Assembly (NCBI GenBank): GCA_963735495.1
Contig: CAVTLG010000002.1
Location: 496,001 to 560,000, forward strand
DNA length: 64,000 nt
Direction: 5' to 3'
From: CAVTLG01 sp963735495
GTDB taxonomy: Bacteria; Chloroflexota; Ktedonobacteria; Ktedonobacterales; Ktedonobacteraceae
A program made the position numbers and the translations under genes. A model generated the notes under the pieces. It worked only from the letters and a program-made list of their open reading frames with translations. It was not told where the DNA came from and searched no databases. Below, piece after piece: positions 7,823 to 16,355 of this stretch (within the stretch, counting starts at the first letter, position 1; the number at the start of each line of letters is the position of its first letter).

Positions 7823-9028
7823 ATGAGCAATCATACTACGAAGGATGATAAAAATCGGCAGCATCCCTCTGAGACCAGGACGATGCTGCTCGCTACCATG
7901 TCTTCCTTACCTACTAAGGAGCAAGCAGGGAAAGCAACTCCAGTGCAAAAACTATCTCATCCTAAAAAAGGAGATTCGCCACACGCATCTCGGCCAAAAT
8001 ATAAACGTCCAGGCGTTGCTGTCTCTGCGCTTTGTCTTGCTGTGCTTCTGGCTGCTGGTTTCTTTGCCTGGCTACGTCTTACTCAGGCTGCACTGGATGT
8101 CACATTATATCAAGTGCATCCAGAGAATGTGGACCGCTATATTGGAGGAAGTGGGACAATTTTTCCTCAGCAGCAGTTGAATATCGCTTATCCTGCGGTT
8201 GAGCGTGTCATTGCTGTCTATGTGCAACCGGGGGATCAAGTTTCTCCCAATCAACCACTGATTCAACTCGATCTTTCTCAATTAAATGCTCAAATTAAAC
8301 AGGCATCTGAGAATGTGGCTGCTGCACAAAATTATCTCAATTCTGTTACTCTGGATAATCAATTGGTTGTGGATCAGGCGCAACGCGCTTATGATATGGC
8401 TGTTGCTACGTATAATTCACTTGTTGCTCAGTCTGCATCGCCTACGTTCCATGGTGGTACCCTTGTTTCTCCTTTCAAGGGTGTCGTCACACAGGTCAAC
8501 ATCAGCCCTGGTGATGTTGTGGGACCCAACAGATCTTTGATGACACTGGTTGTTGAATCAACGGTGATTGCTCGTGTCCAGATACCTCTGGCGAATATCA
8601 ATCAGGTCTATGTGGGTCAATCGGCGCTAGTCACCCCTTCGGCACTGCCAGATCTCAATATACAGGGCAAGGTCAGCTCTGTGATACCGCAAGCTTCCGC
8701 CGATGGAGATACCTTTGAGGTATGGGTAAATATTACCAATATGAACAATACGCTTTTGCCGGGCATGAATACCTTTGTGCGCCTGGCGGAGCCTATACAT
8801 GCTATTGTGGTGCCGCGTCTTGCTGTTCTGAATCCTGATCAAGGCCCGACTGTCTACGTTGTACGACAAGGGCATGCATATCTGCAACTCATACAGATCG
8901 GAGGATATACCGATGATTTTATCATCGTTGATGCTGGTCTATCTGCTGGAGATACGGTTGTGTTGTCCGGCGTGGATGCGCTACAAAATGGTCGAGCCGT
9001 CCATGTCATATCTACCGAACGCCCTTAA
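7823..9028 (+). CDS. HlyD/RND-type membrane-fusion (periplasmic adaptor) family protein
   Basis: 401 residues from ATG 7823 (AAAGGCAGG upstream). A long cytosolic N-terminus of about 60 residues precedes one transmembrane segment (about 63-85). A split biotinyl-lipoyl domain flanks an Ala/Gln-rich helical stretch (about 150-200): VYVQPGDQVSPNQPLIQL is the first half and VSPFKGVVTQVNISPGD the second. Beta-barrel and membrane-proximal domains follow. Adaptors of this family link inner-membrane exporters to outer components. No ABC or RND pump is adjacent, so the partner is unknown. In a single-membrane cell it could organise export of the glycan across the wall. Confidence 0.85.
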   Translation: MSNHTTKDDKNRQHPSETRTMLLATMSSLPTKEQAGKATPVQKLSHPKKGDSPHASRPKYKRPGVAVSALCLAVLLAAGFFAWLRLTQAALDVTLYQVHPENVDRYIGGSGTIFPQQQLNIAYPAVERVIAVYVQPGDQVSPNQPLIQLDLSQLNAQIKQASENVAAAQNYLNSVTLDNQLVVDQAQRAYDMAVATYNSLVAQSASPTFHGGTLVSPFKGVVTQVNISPGDVVGPNRSLMTLVVESTVIARVQIPLANINQVYVGQSALVTPSALPDLNIQGKVSSVIPQASADGDTFEVWVNITNMNNTLLPGMNTFVRLAEPIHAIVVPRLAVLNPDQGPTVYVVRQGHAYLQLIQIGGYTDDFIIVDAGLSAGDTVVLSGVDALQNGRAVHVISTERP

Positions 9029-9049
9029 AGCATGGGCCAGGAAAATGTT

Positions 9050-10471
9050 ATGTTTATTATAGAGCGATGCTGGCGACTTTACTCAAAAGAGTCTTTTGTG
9101 CGTTCGATCTTTCCGGCTCTTGCTGGGTGTATACTCGTCTATGCTAGTTGTGTACCCTGGCTAAAAGATCCCAATGGTAAAATCTATGCCGCCTGGGATA
9201 TTCCTATTACTATTGGTTGGCAGTTTCATACACCTATCTTCTCCTATGGATTACTCTGCTTCTGTTGTGCAATCTACGTGTTCCTGGTTGCTTGCGCAAA
9301 CTGGCTTGCATGTGGATGCATGGGTGGGTCATTTGCGCGCAGGCCTCTCAAAGATGGCTATGTAGCATCGGCTTTGTGTTGTTTTTTGCTGGTGATATTG
9401 TTCCTCGCGCAATTTCTCATGTTTGATGTGTTGTGGATTGACCAATTAATACAACACGAGAATCAGACGCTCTTAATAAATCTTCATCTTGGCTATAATA
9501 TATATGCATTGCATATTCGTATCACTCCGTTCAGTTTAGATCCATTAAATCTACAAGATCGTGTTAAATTGCTAGTAGATCAAATGTCCTTTGGCCCATT
9601 ACTGGTTTGTCTGAGTGCTGGTATTTTATTGAGTTACAGATATTCACGCCTGTTTAAGCTCCACAGAAGCAATCCTGCACCAAAGAAGCGGCATGGTCTG
9701 ATTTGGAGGAGTGGCATAACACTGGCGGTAGTTGTATGTCTGGGTTTGCTTGGACGTGTGCCTGCTGCGATGGTGTGTGAAGCTGAAGCTTCTGCATCTT
9801 TGACGCAAGCTGATTATGCTCAGGCAAGTCTCTGGCTAGATAGAGCGCTTTTTTTTAATCCGGTGTTAGATCAGCTCTCTTCCTATCATATGCAGCGGGG
9901 ACAAATTCGCTATTTTTTGTATCGTGATGATCAGAGTGATGATAGCCATGCCTATCTTGCGTCGATTGCTGCCCAGCAGTCTCATTATCCTGATGCATAT
10001 CAAGAGTTGTTGGGTGTGTGGAAATTACACCGTGATATTCCCTGGATTACATCTGAGATGGATACTATTCTGGAACAATCTGCTGAATCTCATGGTGCAC
10101 TGGTCAATACTATTGGTAAAACGCCGACCCTGGTCGAACAAAAAGATGACAAGGCGTTACCGCAATTGCAGTATCTCTTGCAGATAGATCCAGCAAATAT
10201 CTATGTGCACTATGCTCTGGGTCGTATTGAGTATGACAAGCATGATTATATCGACTGTATCAGGCAAATGCTGTTTGTCAGCCATTTGAGCATGAATCAG
10301 GAAATCCAGTCTTCAGCTTATACTTATATTGGTGTAAGTGAAGCCGGACAAGGTGATTACACAGCTTCACGTCTCTTCTTATTCAAAGCTGTGGCCCTTG
10401 ATCCACATTATTATAACAACACTGCCCGTGAGGAAACTCTCGGGATTACGTTAGGCTGCACGTATAGGTAA
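9050..10471 (+). CDS. Membrane protein with five N-terminal helices and a TPR-like extracytoplasmic domain
   Basis: 473 residues if started at ATG 9050, which has AGGA seven bases upstream; ATG 9032 is in frame without a ribosome site. Five hydrophobic segments lie in the first 250 residues. The C-terminal half contains helical tetratricopeptide-like repeats (for example SASLTQADYAQASLWLDRAL and DPANIYVHYALGRIEYDKHD). TPR membrane proteins often scaffold polysaccharide-assembly complexes. It follows the HlyD-like gene by 21 bases and precedes the GT-C gene by 42. No named family recognised. Confidence 0.75.
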   Translation: MFIIERCWRLYSKESFVRSIFPALAGCILVYASCVPWLKDPNGKIYAAWDIPITIGWQFHTPIFSYGLLCFCCAIYVFLVACANWLACGCMGGSFARRPLKDGYVASALCCFLLVILFLAQFLMFDVLWIDQLIQHENQTLLINLHLGYNIYALHIRITPFSLDPLNLQDRVKLLVDQMSFGPLLVCLSAGILLSYRYSRLFKLHRSNPAPKKRHGLIWRSGITLAVVVCLGLLGRVPAAMVCEAEASASLTQADYAQASLWLDRALFFNPVLDQLSSYHMQRGQIRYFLYRDDQSDDSHAYLASIAAQQSHYPDAYQELLGVWKLHRDIPWITSEMDTILEQSAESHGALVNTIGKTPTLVEQKDDKALPQLQYLLQIDPANIYVHYALGRIEYDKHDYIDCIRQMLFVSHLSMNQEIQSSAYTYIGVSEAGQGDYTASRLFLFKAVALDPHYYNNTAREETLGITLGCTYR

Positions 10472-10513
10472 TGTAACCCTGGCTATTACCAGGCAAGCAA
10501 GGAGGATACTATC

Positions 10514-13500
10514 ATGATCTTTGCAGATACACGAACCAACTCAGACGGCATGCTACAGAGAGAAGGCACGGCGCATATGTCGCAACAAAAGGACGACCTG
10601 TCGAGCAGACGTGCGAGTCTATCGTGGTTCCTGATGGTGATTTGCCTTTTACTCGCTTGTATTGGAACCAGTTGGTTTGCCTATCAGTATTTTTTTGTCT
10701 CACAAGCAAAAAGTTTTGAGCCGGACTGGAAGAACTCGCAATGGATACAAGCGACGGATGGTATAGCTCCGGTGGCCTATTTCCGCTCGGTAAAGCAAAT
10801 CGAGGCGATACCGGATGGTGCCTTCTTGACCGTTGCTGCTAATCAGACCTTTCGTGTCTATGTAAACGAAACATTTATTGGCTCAAACGAGGGGGACTTC
10901 TTTCAGGGAGATGCCTCGCGTCCCTATATCTTTGATATTGCTTCTGCCTTGCAACGTGGATCAAACGTCATTGTGATCCGCGTGGTGAACCTAAATCAAC
11001 ACACGCCTGCTGTCAGGGCAGCGCTTCACCTCGTCATTGGCGCATTCAGTCAGGACTATGGAACAGACAATTCATGGAGAGCGACGACGCAAAGCCATGA
11101 CGTGTTTCCTGGCTATGTTACCAACTTGCAGTCGTGGGGTGATACGCGCTTTGATGCTACTGCCTGGCCTCTAGCTCGGGCTGTGCGCAATGCCCCTGCA
11201 TTATCAACGTTGACTGTGGACCCTCGTCTCTATGAGCAACCTGTACCCAGGCTCTGGTTGAGTGCTGGAGCGGGCTCTCAGGCATATTTTGTGCGTCAGA
11301 TCGTACTGTCCACGCCTGTTTCTAACGTCTGGCTGCGTTTTGCCGCCACGAGTCCGGCAAATATTTTTGTCAATGGTCATCTTTTTGTCAACTGGACCGG
11401 GAAGCCTCCCGCAAAAAATGTTGTTGGCTCGCTTGACTATCTTGAACCGGGTATGCACATCCGCCGCTCGTTCATTGTCGGCATTTATGATATGGCTCCG
11501 TATTTGCATCGCGGTACAAACACGTTGGCAATGTATGTATCATCCCCGAATACAAATGGGTTACTTGACCGTTTGAGCGCGTCTGTAGCGGTTGATATGC
11601 TGATCAGCACTACTTCAGGCCATGATACCTGGGATGAAGCCATGGGTAATTGGCGCGCCTCTGCCAACTTTGTAGCGCAATGGCAACAGGCCAGCGCCGC
11701 AACACAACGCTGGCAATCTGCTACTCCTATTGCCAGGCCGCTTCTAGCGCAACAGTCTTATCTCCCTGATAGTGGTGCGATCTTGCAACGAAGTGATGCG
11801 CTCCAGAATGCAGAGGTTATTTCGCTGACTGCGCTTGGTAAGACCATACTTTTTAGTATCGTTATGGTTATCGGACTCTGGCTGGCGATGACGTTGCTGT
11901 TGGGGAAACGTTACTATGGCACCACGCGTAATGCACTTATGGTGATGAGTGTTGCTTATATTCCTGCTATTGCCTGCGAAATGCTGCTCATGATACTGGC
12001 GCGCGAACCGATGATACCACACCCATTCCCTTATAATACGGTGGATGGTAGTGTGCTGATAGCATTAGTAGTCGTGGCATATCTATTGCTCTGGCTCCAG
12101 GGTATAGTGTGGGCAAAGGCTATGCTGAAACATCGTCGTCCCTTTTCGGCTTATGCTCAGGATATGCTTTTCGCCAAGGGCCGTATGATCTTTTCTTCCT
12201 CTGAAATCTCTTGCAGGCTGACCAGGGGGTTCAAATACATTGTCCCTTCTATATATGTAGGGTCAGATACTGGTAGAGCAAGAAGATGGCTTAGCTCTTT
12301 ATGCAAGCGGATCTTGGCGTATCTTCGTGTGCATTGGACTATGCTGCCGTTGCTCTGTATTGCTACGTGGTTGATTTTCTCTACATTGGGCTATGAGCCT
12401 TACTGGCAAGATGAATTAGTCAGTTATTATGTTGCCAAGAATAGCATTGCGCATGGTTTCCCGATGATGCCTTCGGGTTTTGTCTATCCCAAAGCTGAAT
12501 TATTTGAGTATATGTTGGGGCTATTTATGCTCGTCTTTGGAGATCAAGGCATTACACCTCGTTTGCTGAGCGCACTGGAATTTATTGTCAGCATTCCTCT
12601 GCTGTACAGTATCGGCTGCTACTTTTTTGGACGTCGTGTTAGCTGGTTAGCGACGGCAATGCTGGCCGTTTCACCTTTCGCATTGGTGTGGGGTGCCCAG
12701 TTGCGCATGTATGAGCAAGCGCAGGTATGTGTCCTCGTTGTCGTGTACATTTTCTACAAAGCTGCTCGTTACCCTCGTAATACATGTCTACCCTATATTG
12801 CTATTTTCTGCCTCATCATTACCTATTTGAGCCACGAGGAGACCTTTATTATTTTGCCTGGCCTTGTTCTGTGTGTCTTTATCATCAGTAAGGAGCACGG
12901 ACGTCCATTACCTGCGGTGTTCTACCAAAAACATTGGTGGCTTGCTGCTCTCCTGGGAGCGAGCGCTCTTGGTATACAACTGCTGAATGTGCGTTTCAGT
13001 CACCCGCCGGTACTCGGTACTGATCAGAGTATGCGTCCAGATGTGCAATTAAATGAAAACGGTGTGCCGTTCTATCTTACTCTGCTCTTCAATCCAAAGA
13101 GTACGAACACATGGCTTCCCCTCAATTCAGTTCTGGCGGCCCTGGGATGTTTCTGGGCGTTGCGCAGTAAAAATAGCCGCTTACGTTATTGCGCATTGCT
13201 GGTGGTCAGCTCGCTCGCTGTGCTGGCCTTTGTCTTTACGTTAGAGGCGGATCGCTATTTCTATCCACTTTTGCCGGTCTACTATTTAATAGGGGCGTAT
13301 GTCATACAGAAAACGCTGCGCTGCGTATGGCGCTTTGCCTGTACCCATATAGCTTCTGGACTCCAGGCGCAGAAAAGGTCTGCGCTGCGTGTGTTGTTTC
13401 AACCTATAAAACTTATGGCATTAGTAACCGCCTGTATGGTATATACAAGCGTTCTCATTGCCCCGATGCTGCCTCTTAGCAACTACAATGTTGGCGTCAG

Positions 13501-13897
13501 CCAGTTACTGGGCTTACCATACCACCGTCATTTTGCTGATTACGATCTGGCCGGACAATATGTGAGGCAACATTGGCGCAGCGGGGATATCATGATCTCG
13601 ATTAGCCCGGATATCGAAATGTATTATTACATCGGTCGCTCGGACTACTATTTTTCAATTGATAGAGCACTCTTCCTTATTGAACATCATGGGCATATTG
13701 TAAATACATCTACTGCTGCGATAGCCATACTCAGTCAGGCTGATTTTCAGTCTGTCCTGGAGCAGCATGCACGCATCTGGTTAGTATCAGATCATAGCCA
13801 ATATGAATCGGTGATGTTGAAACGCTTTGCATTCCCAACGGACTTTCACATTGTTTATGAAGGAGCGCGCGATGTTGTGTACTTGCGCGGGGGCTGA
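10514..13897 (+). CDS. Giant GT-C (GT39/ArnT-like) glycosyltransferase with N-terminal jelly-roll modules
   Basis: 1127 residues; AGGAGG precedes ATG 10514. One transmembrane segment (about 36-56) is followed by about 350 extracytoplasmic residues containing two similar jelly-roll modules. Each has the pattern of alpha-L-rhamnosidase/beta-galactosidase accessory domains (FRVYVNETFIGS...FDIASALQRGSNVIVIRV, then IFVNGHLFVNW...MAPYLHRGTNTLAMYV). A GT39-type domain starts near residue 615: YEPYWQDELVSYYVAKN carries the conserved acidic pair of the first outer loop, and DQGITPRLLSAL and QLRMYEQAQVC follow. Such enzymes transfer sugar from polyprenyl phosphate on the outer membrane face. The fusion suggests that the acceptor glycan is held next to the active site. 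Confidence 0.82.
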   Translation: MIFADTRTNSDGMLQREGTAHMSQQKDDLSSRRASLSWFLMVICLLLACIGTSWFAYQYFFVSQAKSFEPDWKNSQWIQATDGIAPVAYFRSVKQIEAIPDGAFLTVAANQTFRVYVNETFIGSNEGDFFQGDASRPYIFDIASALQRGSNVIVIRVVNLNQHTPAVRAALHLVIGAFSQDYGTDNSWRATTQSHDVFPGYVTNLQSWGDTRFDATAWPLARAVRNAPALSTLTVDPRLYEQPVPRLWLSAGAGSQAYFVRQIVLSTPVSNVWLRFAATSPANIFVNGHLFVNWTGKPPAKNVVGSLDYLEPGMHIRRSFIVGIYDMAPYLHRGTNTLAMYVSSPNTNGLLDRLSASVAVDMLISTTSGHDTWDEAMGNWRASANFVAQWQQASAATQRWQSATPIARPLLAQQSYLPDSGAILQRSDALQNAEVISLTALGKTILFSIVMVIGLWLAMTLLLGKRYYGTTRNALMVMSVAYIPAIACEMLLMILAREPMIPHPFPYNTVDGSVLIALVVVAYLLLWLQGIVWAKAMLKHRRPFSAYAQDMLFAKGRMIFSSSEISCRLTRGFKYIVPSIYVGSDTGRARRWLSSLCKRILAYLRVHWTMLPLLCIATWLIFSTLGYEPYWQDELVSYYVAKNSIAHGFPMMPSGFVYPKAELFEYMLGLFMLVFGDQGITPRLLSALEFIVSIPLLYSIGCYFFGRRVSWLATAMLAVSPFALVWGAQLRMYEQAQVCVLVVVYIFYKAARYPRNTCLPYIAIFCLIITYLSHEETFIILPGLVLCVFIISKEHGRPLPAVFYQKHWWLAALLGASALGIQLLNVRFSHPPVLGTDQSMRPDVQLNENGVPFYLTLLFNPKSTNTWLPLNSVLAALGCFWALRSKNSRLRYCALLVVSSLAVLAFVFTLEADRYFYPLLPVYYLIGAYVIQKTLRCVWRFACTHIASGLQAQKRSALRVLFQPIKLMALVTACMVYTSVLIAPMLPLSNYNVGVSQLLGLPYHRHFADYDLAGQYVRQHWRSGDIMISISPDIEMYYYIGRSDYYFSIDRALFLIEHHGHIVNTSTAAIAILSQADFQSVLEQHARIWLVSDHSQYESVMLKRFAFPTDFHIVYEGARDVVYLRGG

Positions 13898-14017
13898 TTA
13901 TGCGCAAAATACAGCGCATCCCTCTTCACCAGACGCCTTTTTTTATATTCATGTGGAAGTGTGCCTGTCACGAGCGTCGCCGTTTTTGAACGCAGAGAGT
14001 GTAAGGGTGGAAAGTGT

Positions 14018-15481
14018 ATGATCAAGAAAGGCAAGGAAACTATGCATCATTTCAAGTTTCGGGGACACAAGTATGATGAGGTAGCGTTCTTATTGCTCAC
14101 GCTGCATACTCATCTGTGGGCGCGGAGATATCTGTACCGCTTTCTGTTTGTGATAACGCTTTGCGCTGTGCTTGTCACCAGTTGTTCGTTTTTTGGATGG
14201 GGTACGCAGACGGCACCAATAGTAACTCATCGTGGTACTTCCGTGACTAAGATCGATCCTGCTATCCATGCTGTCGAAGTAGATATACTCAATAACATAA
14301 AAACGTACGGATTTAATAGTGATCCTGGCATCAATAATGGCCTGGGAGGACTATGGATCAACTGGCGCTACGGAACCAATCCATTGCAAACAAATGTCAA
14401 TGGGACCGGTGAGACCGATGCCGCCAGTGGGAAACCTGTGCGCCATGATGATCTGACTGATCTGCGCTATATGCACAATTTATGGTCGTATAAGGTGCAG
14501 AATCCTGATGATAGCAGTTTTGATAGCGAGATTGCGCGCTATACGCCAATTATTAAGCATGAGTTTGCGCTCTCTCATAATGAAAGAGGCTGGTTATATG
14601 ACGAGTTTATGGATATATATAGCCTTTCACACGATGCTTTCTATCAAGACACAGCTCTGAGTTTAGTAAAGAGTTACGCGCGTGCCTTTGACCCTAAAGT
14701 CGGGTCTATTTATAAAGTCAGTAGCGCTCATCCCCAGGGATCGTATCGCGTGGATCTCACGTTGGAAAGAGGCTGCGCTCTTATGCAAGCTGGCACTCTA
14801 TTCAACAATACTCAATGGTTGCAGGAGGGGACGAGCATCGTCAATTTTGTCTACGCACATGCATATATCGCGCAATACCATACTTTTCCCGCTCAGGTCG
14901 ATAACGTGTTACTGTCAGATGGTTCTACCAATCCACAGGAACCGTTTTTTCTTGGTCGCCTCAAGAACTACACTGTCAATGGACGCCTGCTACAGATGGG
15001 CGATATCAGCCAGATGATCATTTCGTTGCTGGATACGTATCAAGTTACCCATAAGCAGGACACGCTCAATAAGGCCATTGATTTACTTGATCCGCTCGCT
15101 CTCCCAGCTAACGCCCTGGGCATGTGGGATACCACGTATGGGGGATACTATTTTTCGGCGAATTTTATGGGAAACTCTTCTACTCAGCCGGGTACAGTCT
15201 CCATTGATAAAAAACGGAAAGAGGCGGGCCGTCAGTCGATTATGTTAGAGGCTTTTCACCTGGCAGACAAATTTACCAATAACAGGTACAAGGATATGGA
15301 GGATCGTATGCTTGATGTCGCGCTCCACTACATCTACAATCCGGCGGTACATGGTGTGTTATACCTCGTCAATGCCGACTGGACGCCCCCACGGTTTCAC
15401 AATGGTACGTTGAATAATATGACCACGACGGAAGCGATGGGTGCGGAATTGGAGAGCTTGTTCTCCCTGGCGAATGCATAG
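14018..15481 (+). CDS. Lipoprotein, probable alpha/alpha-toroid glycoside hydrolase-like protein
   Basis: 487 residues from ATG 14018 (GGGTGGAAAG upstream); ATG 14042 also has a plausible site. After a basic 40-residue N-terminus comes a hydrophobic segment ending LCAVLVTSC, a lipobox, so the mature protein would start at Cys and be membrane anchored. The rest is helical with repeated aromatic patterns (GWLYDEFMDIYSLSHDAFY, RVDLTLERGCALMQAGTLF, MWDTTYGGYYFSANFMG), like six-hairpin glycosidases or GH76-type enzymes. Last gene of the glycan cluster, so it may trim or release the polymer. Catalytic acids cannot be assigned with confidence. Confidence 0.65.
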   Translation: MIKKGKETMHHFKFRGHKYDEVAFLLLTLHTHLWARRYLYRFLFVITLCAVLVTSCSFFGWGTQTAPIVTHRGTSVTKIDPAIHAVEVDILNNIKTYGFNSDPGINNGLGGLWINWRYGTNPLQTNVNGTGETDAASGKPVRHDDLTDLRYMHNLWSYKVQNPDDSSFDSEIARYTPIIKHEFALSHNERGWLYDEFMDIYSLSHDAFYQDTALSLVKSYARAFDPKVGSIYKVSSAHPQGSYRVDLTLERGCALMQAGTLFNNTQWLQEGTSIVNFVYAHAYIAQYHTFPAQVDNVLLSDGSTNPQEPFFLGRLKNYTVNGRLLQMGDISQMIISLLDTYQVTHKQDTLNKAIDLLDPLALPANALGMWDTTYGGYYFSANFMGNSSTQPGTVSIDKKRKEAGRQSIMLEAFHLADKFTNNRYKDMEDRMLDVALHYIYNPAVHGVLYLVNADWTPPRFHNGTLNNMTTTEAMGAELESLFSLANA

Positions 15482-15509
15482 TTTTGGGAAAGGTAGGTAG
15501 GCTTATATC

Positions 15510-16262
15510 ATGCTCAGTACTACACCGTTTGATGATATCCCTGATGAAGCGCCTGTACTCAGTATCGTCCCGGTGGAAGAATATCATGCCACAGTCCACG
15601 ATATACCGACCGACGAACGTCCCCGCGAGCGATTGCAAAAGCATGGGGCAGATTCTTTAAATCTTTCTGAATTGCTGGCGATTATACTGCGTACCGGTAC
15701 ACAACGTGATAATGTTCTAGAACTATCCGCCAGGTTGCTTGTAAAATATGGTGGCCTGGCTGGTCTGGCGAGCGCTGATTTCCATGAACTGTGTACAGAA
15801 CATGGCCTTGGTCTGGCCAAAACTGCTCAGTTAAAAGCCGCGTTGGAGATAGGGAAACGACTGAGCATATTGCAACCAGATAAGCGCTATCAAATTAGAT
15901 CAGCTGATGACGCTGCACGTGTTGTCAAATTGGAACTTATGTATCTTGATCATGAAGAAATGCATATATTGCTCCTGGATACAAAGAATCAACTGGTGGA
16001 GCATATCAAACGTTACAAAGGTACTGTAAACAGCTCTGTATTGCGTATCGCCGAGATATTCCGTCCCGCTATTGTGCGGAATTGTCCGCATATCATCATT
16101 TGTCACAATCACCCGAGTGGAGATCCTACACCATCGCCTGAAGATTTGGAGGTAACAAAGCAATTAATCGCTGCTGGCAAGCTCCTGGATATTGATGTAC
16201 TCGACCATTTGATTATTGGTAATCCGCGCCATGTGAGCCTGAAGGAAAAAATGCAGTGGTAA
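15510..16262 (+). CDS. radC: RadC-family JAB1/MPN domain protein
   Basis: 250 residues. The N-terminal third has the helix-hairpin-helix-like region with SLNLSELLAIILRTGT. The C-terminal MPN/JAMM domain carries HNHPSGDPTPSPED, with the His-x-His...Asp metal site and an upstream Glu. Length matches the family. Despite its DNA-repair name the biochemical role of RadC is unsettled. It starts 28 bases after the glycan lipoprotein gene but its function is unrelated. It ends at a large hairpin shared with lon. Confidence 0.92.
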   Translation: MLSTTPFDDIPDEAPVLSIVPVEEYHATVHDIPTDERPRERLQKHGADSLNLSELLAIILRTGTQRDNVLELSARLLVKYGGLAGLASADFHELCTEHGLGLAKTAQLKAALEIGKRLSILQPDKRYQIRSADDAARVVKLELMYLDHEEMHILLLDTKNQLVEHIKRYKGTVNSSVLRIAEIFRPAIVRNCPHIIICHNHPSGDPTPSPEDLEVTKQLIAAGKLLDIDVLDHLIIGNPRHVSLKEKMQW

Positions 16263-16288
16263 GGAGAGATCACAAGGAGCTGTTGATA

Positions 16289-16338
16289 CCATGAGATCAA
16301 ACAGGGAACACCGGAATGTTCCCTGTTTGATCTCATGG
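16289..16338. terminator. 22-bp perfect hairpin between convergent radC and lon
   Basis: The two arms (16289-16310 and 16317-16338) are perfect reverse complements around a CCGGAA loop. It lies between the stop of radC and the stop of lon, so it probably ends both transcripts, although the T-tracts are weak. Confidence 0.75.
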
Positions 16339-16355
16339 TTTATGGTGGTGCTGTT

